A DNA stretch of 64,000 bases from Apoda limacodes. Taxonomy: Eukaryota; Arthropoda; Insecta; Lepidoptera; Limacodidae. The notes beneath the pieces are model-generated. The model did no database searches and had not been told where the DNA came from. It was given only the letters and a program-made list of their open reading frames with translations. The translations under genes were made by a program, and so were the position numbers. Shown here piece by piece: positions 15,301 through 24,480 of the stretch (positions are counted from its first letter, which is position 1; each line of letters begins with the position of its first letter). The DNA lies in NCBI GenBank assembly GCA_946406115.1, contig OX291561.1, positions 4,642,273 to 4,706,272 on the forward strand. Reading direction: 5' to 3'.

Positions 15301-18300
15301 GCAGCCGGTCACACTACCAACGAGAGATAAATACCTATACAATAATAAAAATAACTAATACCTTTAGTTTAATTAAGTCAAATCATCTTTAAATTAATGT
15401 TCTTTGCCTAACAGAACTTAATAAATAAATAATTGTTGGTGTATTTATGGCTTCTTGTTTGTTTGTTTAGGTTCTGACTCGTTTCGGTATGGATACATAC
15501 AAGGATCCGATAACAAGTGAGTTACTGATGTACCACTACTTGTCGCTGGTTGTGGTCGGGACACTCCTCATGCTGCTCAATTTGGCCGTCGAGTACGATT
15601 GTTTCCAGTTTATAATTGACAGGTACTTACTTAAGTTACGGTATTTTATTACTATTTGTAACGACAGTGGTCGTTATCATATCCAGCAGTAGGTTGGAGT
15701 AAATAATAATCTCTGAAAAACTTAATATTGTTGTATATTTTAATAAATTTATAATAGGTACTTATGTGTAACTTACATTTACTTACATATTAAAATTAGG
15801 AGTTGTCAGTATTTAGGCATAGACAAGTTAAGATGCTTCATGGCTGAGTAGTTAAGTATCTGAGAAGCAACTAAATTATAAATTTACTTAATCTTAAATA
15901 CATTGCTAATAGTACACGCGATTCTTTCACTACGTGCCTATATCTGTCTGTGATGCAGAAGTGAAGGTTGTAGTCAGGCCTTGTACTACTGCTTATTATT
16001 TTATATCCTAATCTACATACCTACGAGCTAACATTAACAATTCTCTACATATTTATTTATGTGATGTGCTAATGATCCAAATACAAAAAGACGAAAAAAC
16101 TAAATTATTGTTATGTTATTGTACATATATATGCAAATCTTTCATCGAATGAAATCTAGACAAAAGTTACACATACGTACAGCTTTAAAGAAGCCTAAAG
16201 AAATTTTATGGCGCATACAATCATAATTTTTTTTTTTATAAACTAAGTTGGCAAATAATCACACGGTCCGCCTGATGGTAAGCGGTCACCGTGGCCTATG
16301 GACGCTTGTAACACCAGGGGGCATCACTCGCCTAACATGATTAAAAATGATTGTTAACCTTGTAAATTGTTTAGTTCTAGAAATACTATACTAGAGGCGT
16401 AAACTTGAGAAAACAAAAACGTTTAATAACTTCACACTAGGATTTTACAGTTTCAATTGGATTTCTTTCCAAAGGTTCCGCAAAGAGTCTATCCCTGCGG
16501 TTTCTTCCTGTGACACTGAAGCAGTGGAGGTGGGAGCCGAGAGGAAGCGAGTGCAGGCCGCTATAGCCGACGCGAGAACCACGGTGCGTCTGCACACTAT
16601 CGGAAATATTAACGCTGGTCAGTATCAGTAAAGCGTAAGGAACCTAAACTTTATACCTAACTGCGCTAATTGAGCTTTCTTATGCTTAGAAACCATTGAA
16701 TCAGATACCTACTTACTTTCATACAGTTTATTATACTTTTTTCGACATGCTTAATTTAATACGTCTAGCTCAATACCCAGTTGCTAAATCCGCTAGTTGG
16801 TCTTTGTATGCTAAATTTTATACGTCTAGCTAAATACCCAGTTGCTAAATCTGCTAGTTAGGCTCTGTATTATAAATGTATTACCCTAGCTAAATACCCA
16901 GTTGTTAAATCTGCTAGTTGGTCTTTGTGTGCTGAATACCTACTTGTAAAGCTGCTAATTAGTCTCTGTATTCTAAATTTAATACTAGTCTATCTAAATA
17001 CCCAGATATTTAATCTGCTAGTTAGTCTTTTTATGATAAATTTAATACGTCTAGCAACATACCCTGTTTTTAAGTTTGCTAGTTTGTCTCTGTATTCTAA
17101 ATTTATTACGTCTAGCTAAATACCCAGTTGTTTTTTCTCTTAGTTAGTCTTTGTGTGTTAAATTTTATACACTTAGCTAAAAATCCAGTTATAAAATCTG
17201 CTAGCTACTCTCTGTATTTTAAATTTATTACGTCTAGCTAAATACCCAGTTGTTAAATCTGCTAGTTGGTCTTTGTATGCTAAATTTAATACGTCTAGCT
17301 ACATACACAGTTGTTTAATCTGCTAGTTTTTAGTCTCGGTATGCTTGTTACTTACATTTTGTATCATACAGGTTTTCCATCATAAAATCAAGTTATTGAT
17401 AGAATCAGGAGTTACTTTGCGGAAAATCATTGTTATGATAAAATGTTATTACCTCGCTAATCCGTCCTGGTAGTTTGTAACAAGTCACTTATCATTGTAT
17501 AGCTGTCCTTTATTCGAAGTTGTTTCATGTGCACGTTTATTACTAACATGTTGCTTTGCAGGGTTCCTGGACACTGAAACTAAACTGAACTCGATCCAGC
17601 GCGTGACGGGCCCCGCGCGTGACGTAGCGCAGTGCTCGGCGCTCAGCAAGGCGTATTACGCGCGAGTCGCCGTCGAGGGACTAACGCTTGGGATTCCACC
17701 TGGACAGGTAAAACTCTTTTATTTTAATATTAAAGACGTTTCTCTCTAATGAAAAAAAAATACTGAAGTACTTAAAATTACATATAGCTTAATCTACAGT
17801 AGGGGTCTCCGCCGCTTTGCCAGTCTTATGCGAGAATCGCTTACAGCTGCACGACTGTTCTTAAACTGAGTAAGCTGTGGAGATCCCTACTGTACATAGC
17901 TTTATTTGACGAATATTTGTTAATTGTAGATAATCACGAATATTCGCCAAACCAACGATTTCATATGAATGTAAAGTAAGTTAGTTGTAGTGAAAGTTAA
18001 ATAACATCTAAAATCTATTTTCAACACACTTACTTATAAAACAGCCTTTACTGCACCGTTTTAAGCTTCTTAACAGCATCTTTCACGCACTTGTGCGATA
18101 TGAACAATTACCGCGCAAGTGCCTTTTACTCTACCGATTATATTTTTTTAAAATTTTTACAAGATGAAATCCTGTTACCTAAGTTCTTATTTCTGGAAAC
18201 GTTTACGTTAAAAACATATCAAACTATTCAATTAAATATCCACTTTCTACGACATTTTATCCCTATATTAATATTTACTATTCCTCAAGTGCCTTGAAAA

Positions 18301-21300
18301 CAGTCGTATGATAATAATAATAATATACTTTATTGCACATAATATAACAAAAACAATAGGAACATAGAACAAAAAAATACAAATGGCGATCTTATCGCTA
18401 TGAAGTGATCTCTCCCAGATAACCTTTGGGTGAAGGATTTAAAATAAAAACATAATAAAAGGTAATGTGTGCATTGAAAATAAGGTAGATAATAATTATA
18501 ATCAATCAATAATCAATCAATCAATCTATATAAATTTACAAACAGAGATAAATAATCAATAATATATATGGATATTAGAAATATGGCTATGAAGTGATAT
18601 TATATCAGCTTTTATTTATTATTGTGAGTAATAACGAGTTTTTTAAATATACTCAAGGACTGCGCTCGTTTTATATCTAGAGGTAACGTGTACCACAATC
18701 TGATTGCTTTTACTTTAAATGAGTTATTATACATTTGTGTATAGTGCTTTGGAGTTTTTAACAACAGGTTTGTAGAATTACGTAAAAAAGGAGCACCAAT
18801 GAACTCGAAACATTCTTTTAAATATTATGGTGTTTTTGGATTGAACAGGGCATTATAAAGAAGAAATAGAACATTAGTATTCCGGCGAAGACGAATTGGG
18901 AGCCACTTAAGCTTTGTTCGGAATTCGGATATGTGATCATACTTTGTGCAACTGACAACGCTGTGCCGCTTGCCATCGGGAGCCATAACAATTATAGTAC
19001 CTGCTCTCGTCCAACATTTTGGGATGCCGAAACGTTGCCGGGCTGTCATGAACGCTTCATGTCGAGGCTTGGTTAAAAATTCCGACATGGTTATGCCAGA
19101 ACTCTTGAGGCCTGTTTTTGCAAACCATAACTTATCTCGAACTGTCACATCACAGAATTTCACCAAAATTGGTGACTTGTCTTTACCGGAGCTCCCCAGC
19201 CGACGACTGTTGCTTATTTGGTCTGCAGTGAACGTGGGAATTTTAAGTTGATTGGTCACAGTTTTGGTAATAGTTCCATTGATGTCCTCTGATGTATTCT
19301 CTGTTACCCCATGTATCAAGAGCATCTCCCTGCGACCTGCCATTTCAACCCTGTCAATTGCTTTTGTTAAGTACTCCACTTGAGACTGAAGATTGAATGT
19401 AGAAGCTGTGGGTTGATTAAGCTCTGCCTGGAATTTTTCCATCCTCTTGTTGAACATGTCACTCATTTGAGACATAGACTGTACAATGGACTCCATCTTG
19501 GATTGTGTGATTTATCAGCTGACTTGGTGTTATTGTAGTGAGTGCTTCAGAACTGGAGATAATGATAGCTGTCTGAATGTCTTAAACTTTCATGTTATGT
19601 AAAAAATAAGCTATAATATATTTTATTTTGATTATTTTAAAATTTGGTAGCACACAACTGCACACTCTTTTTTTTTGATACTTGTGAACTCTGCTAAATC
19701 AAACACACTCCCGTGAATTACGCCCTCGGCTCGTGCTGCGACCCACAACCTCGTCTATGATGAGCAGCCTAACTTGTATAATAATGTACTATTGTGACAC
19801 GGTTTGTTTGCAGTGCACAGCGCTTCTCGGACAGAACGGCGCGGGCAAGTCCACGACGTTCGCGATGTTGACGGGAGAAGTGAGACCCACCGCCGGCAAG
19901 ATCTACCTCAACGAGAAACGAGTCAACGCAAGAAAGCTCTGCAAGGGACTCATCAGTCAGTGTTACCCATAGACTTCGAGTTCTGTAATGTGTTCTTTGA
20001 AAATCGCAATAGCCTTACAAAATTGGCCACACTTTATGAAAAGACAAAGTTAACCTGTGGTATCTTTTCTTCTAGACAAGACACTACAGTTTCGCTTTGT
20101 CTCTGTCACGTATTTTCACAGCTGGCTAGGAAATGCGCTGTCCAGTTTTCTTTGTCTATGGTGTTACTGAGTTTCATTATTATGATGATACCAGAGTGAG
20201 AGAAAGGATAAGCTAATAGTGCCTGGATTTACCATTCCTCTCGCACTCACGCACCGATTCGTTTTGTGTAGTTTGTGTAACTACTACGCTAATGGGAGCC
20301 TTCGGGCTTGGCAATTAATCATAAGATATCCAATCTTGTCGCAGCAGACTTTTTTTAAGTACTGTATATGGTAAACATGCATTACCTCAGTTTCTCAATA
20401 TTAGACGGGTAAAAGGCTATTATGTTGCGGTGACATTTTAGGTGTTTCATTATTTTTACAACACTTATATTAGTTTCACCCTTTTAACTGAAATCTTGTA
20501 ATCGTAATTTCGATATCTTCCCGACTAAAATTTTAGGGAAGGTCAGAAATTAAGTGACAATACAATAATTTTAGGGAAGGTCAGAACTTAAGTGACAATA
20601 CAATAATTTTAGGGAAGGTCAGAACTTAAGTGACAATACAATAATTTTAGGGAAGGTCAGAACTTAAGTGACAATACAATAATTTTAGGGAAGGTCAGAA
20701 CTTCAGTGACAATACAATAATTTTAGGGAAGGTCAGAACTTAAGTGACAATACAATAATTTTAGGGAAGGTCAGAACTTAGTGACAATACAATAATTTAA
20801 AGGAGTAGTTTCACATATTTTTTTGTATGAAACCGTAAAAATCTATTCCAAAGGAATCGGTAAGGCTCGGTAACTGAGTGGGTAATGACCCGACTGGTGA
20901 ATCGAGTGGGTTTGATTCCCGCACAAGACATACACTTTACGTGATGAACAATTTCTGTTTGTCTTGAGACTGTATATGTATAATAGGTATGTATGTATTT
21001 AAAAAAAATATATTTACGTATTTTTAAATCCATAGAACAAGCTTTGCTTAGTTTAAGACAAGATGGCGCTATGTGTAATATTATTTTTATATGTGTGTAG
21101 TATTTTTTTTATTTTTATTTACTGTTCTATAATTTATAACATAATATAGTATTTCTACATATCTGACCAGGTTACTGCCCACAGAGCGACGCGATAGACC
21201 CACTATTGACGGTCTCCGAGACCTTACAGTTCTACTGCCATCTGAGAGGCATCACTCTCCACGAAGAGGTAACACAATCCCATACAACACTCAATTATGT

Positions 21301-24300
21301 AAACCTCTCGCCTCAGCCGTTATGTGGATTTTTACTGAAGGAGTACATATTTTACTTCGCTTGCCTGTCGCAGGTTGGCAGATGGCTGAGGTTCGTTCTG
21401 GACCAGCGTGGTCAAACTGACGATTCAAAAGTGCTGTTTAAAAGTTTGCAGTTTAAGCACAAAAATATAAGGAGCCATCTATTGAGTACGTCATGCAAAA
21501 TTCCAATTTTTGTATAAATACTTTAACTTTGCATGACCCCTCCACCCCCTTTCTAAACAAGAGCTAAATAAAACAAAAATATAATTTACTACAAGCCAAA
21601 GTTTTTTTAATTCAAGTAGAGTTTTAAACAACACTTTTTAATCTTCAGTTTCATTTTTAGTTTTAGAGACTACCACCGGTTCGGAATGATTTTTCTACCT
21701 AGAAGAGTTGGCAAGAAACTCCGTAGTAAATCTTTTATATATTTTTTTTCATACCACTAAGGTGGCGAACAAGCTTACTTACGGTCCGCTTGCAACACCC
21801 TTCAAAAGCCAAATGACTTCTTTCTTGAAAAACCCCCTACTGTAGTCTTTAGTGAAAACCTTGGCAGGGAGCTCATTCCACAACCCAAGCATTCGCGGGA
21901 GGTAGTTTTTCTGAAACCGCACTGTACGCGACCATTATGGTTCTAAAGTGTGAGAATGAATTCCCTGCCAATGGTGCGATGGTAGAAAGTAGCCGTCGGC
22001 ATCATTTCGAACAATTCCTCAGAACACATCCCATTATACAAGCGGTAGAACACACACAAGGAGGCAAAGTCTCTCCTCAGACTTAAGGGCTGGATACGGC
22101 AAGTGAGTTTGGGATCATCGACAATTCTCACAGCCCTTCGTGTTGTTGCAGGTAATACAGCGCACGGTAGAAATGTTCGATCTATCGCAGTACGCTGAAG
22201 TCCTCAACGGGACGCTGAGTGGAGGGAACAAGCGGAAACTATGCACTGCTATAGCGTTCATGGGACGAACGCCCCTAGTACTGCTTGACGAACCTACAAG
22301 GTATACACACACCGACACACACACATACACACACGTACACCAAATAAAAATAAATAATTACGATCACACCTTAAGAGAGTTTCTGGCGTCCACTAGCGCC
22401 GCCAATCGATAATTTAATTTTCTCTTTTTGCGAAGCGAATTTAAAAAATGTGCTTCTACAGAAATATGTAACTAGTCTATTTCAGGAACATTTTTTTTTG
22501 TGTCTAGGATATAACTGTGAGTTATATCTGCTAAAAATGGTCACTTTTAGCAAAAGTCCTATTTATAGCTCACAGTTATAGATTGGCGGCGCCAATTGGC
22601 AGGGGTAACGCTCTTACACATTTATTTCATTCATAAAGTCGGCCATCAAAAGCGTGAAGACAGAGCAATCGCAATCATATCTTCAAATAGCGTTGCCATC
22701 GCGTTAAACATCAAACGCGATGACCGATTGTATGAAGAAATAAATGTTTAAGCTGTGTAGACGAGTGAGGCAATCCGTGCGTTTTGAACTGAAGCTTTTA
22801 TAGCATCTGCACTTCCTTGTTATCATTTGTCGCTCCTTCGATTACCCCGTGGTGCACTAGCGTCTCTGTCACACAGCTCTGCTTGGAGACGGTCTATCCG
22901 CGCTTGCAGAATATTTTAATAAGTTAGTTAGTTGGACTTATGTTTTCCGCATTTAGCCTCATGATAATCATTGAGCGTAGATAACCAATTTGTGTCATTG
23001 GTTACTCATACCATCCCAGCTCCATCCAGAACTCAAGGAGGCATCTGATGTTATTCAGCGCCTCTCTCATGGTTTGTGAATTCTTAAGGAGCTTTGTTCG
23101 TCGGTCGGTCACGCTTTTCGCGTACATATAGTTTTCAGGTAACTTTTGAAATAAATATAAGGATAAATATATTCCTGCTTTTAAATAGTATAGTGGTGGT
23201 AGTATAGAAAGCGGTAAAGCATGTCGCCGCAACACCGCTTCTGATGTGACGGAGCATTAATCGGACCGCAGCCTAGAAGCATTACTCTGCGGTTGTCATG
23301 TATTGCTTAAAAACAACAAATGGTCGAGATATTTAGTATTAATTTAAACAATAAAAAAAATAAGTATTTGTTGCGTTCAGTGGTATGGACGTCGGTTCTC
23401 GTGTTTGCGTGTCGCGCGGCGTGCGGACCGCGTGTGGTAGCGCGCGCGCCGTGCTGCTCTCGACGCACGCGCTGCACGACGCACGTGCGCTGGCTGCACG
23501 TGTCGCACTCATGCGCGCCGGTCGACTGTGCGCGCTCGCTTCTGTGGATGACTGTCTAAATAGGTCGGTTTTTCACAAATAACTATTAATAACAACAAAA
23601 AATTACAGATATAATTAAAGATAATGAAAAATAACTATATTTTTTTTGTGAATGTAAATAAAATGTAAAATATTACTCTTCATTAATGGTAATCAACATT
23701 GACGAGAGTTCTTATTCTTCAGTATGGGGCAATTCTGGAAAAACTTATGTTTGTTTAATGAAGGTAAATGTTTGGATTATTTGTATTTGTTTAATGTAGG
23801 TAAATATTTGTACTTCTTGTGTTTGTTTTATGTAAATACTTGTCTGTGTTAGTTGTGTTGGTTTAATCTTGGTAAATGTTTCTGTTACCTGTGTTTGTTT
23901 AGTGTTGGTAAATGTTTTGTTACTTGTGTTTGTTTAACGTTGGTTAATGTTTCTGTTACTTGTGTTTGTTTAGTGTTGGTAAATGTTTTGTTACTTGTGT
24001 TTGTTTAACGTTGGTTAATGTTTCTGTTACTTGTGTTTGTTTAATGTTGGTAAATGTTTTGTTACTTGTGTTTGTTTAATGTTGGTAAATGTTTCTGATA
24101 CTTGTGTTTGTTTAATGTTGGTAAAATGTTTCTGTTACATAGGTTTGGCGGCGGGTACGTAGTGTCGTGTCGCACGGGCGGACGCGCGCGGGCCGTGTGG
24201 CGCAGCGTGCGGGCACGCATACCCTCCGCCACGTTGGAGGCGCACAACCGCGCCACGCTGCAGATGTTGATACCCACACACGCAACTGGTAACAGAACAC

Positions 24301-24429
24301 TACTGACATTTGATCATACAATTGTATGAGTCGTATTTAGATATAGACATCGACAGAACTGTTTGGCAATATAGTTCATCCAAGACAAAGACACACACAC
24401 CCACACACACACCCACACACACACCCACA

Positions 24430-24480
<51 letters not shown>

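Noticed and set aside
20881..20935. tRNA gene candidates at A/B-box-like sequences (also near 10160, 13200, 15300 and 25340)
   Set aside because: No complete cloverleaf can be drawn, and the shared downstream bodies show these are SINE heads.
23320..23582. Overlapping long frames rich in Cys/Arg across a GC-rich stretch
   Set aside because: They are shadows of the ABCA exon 23381-23563; GC-rich sequence is open in several frames.
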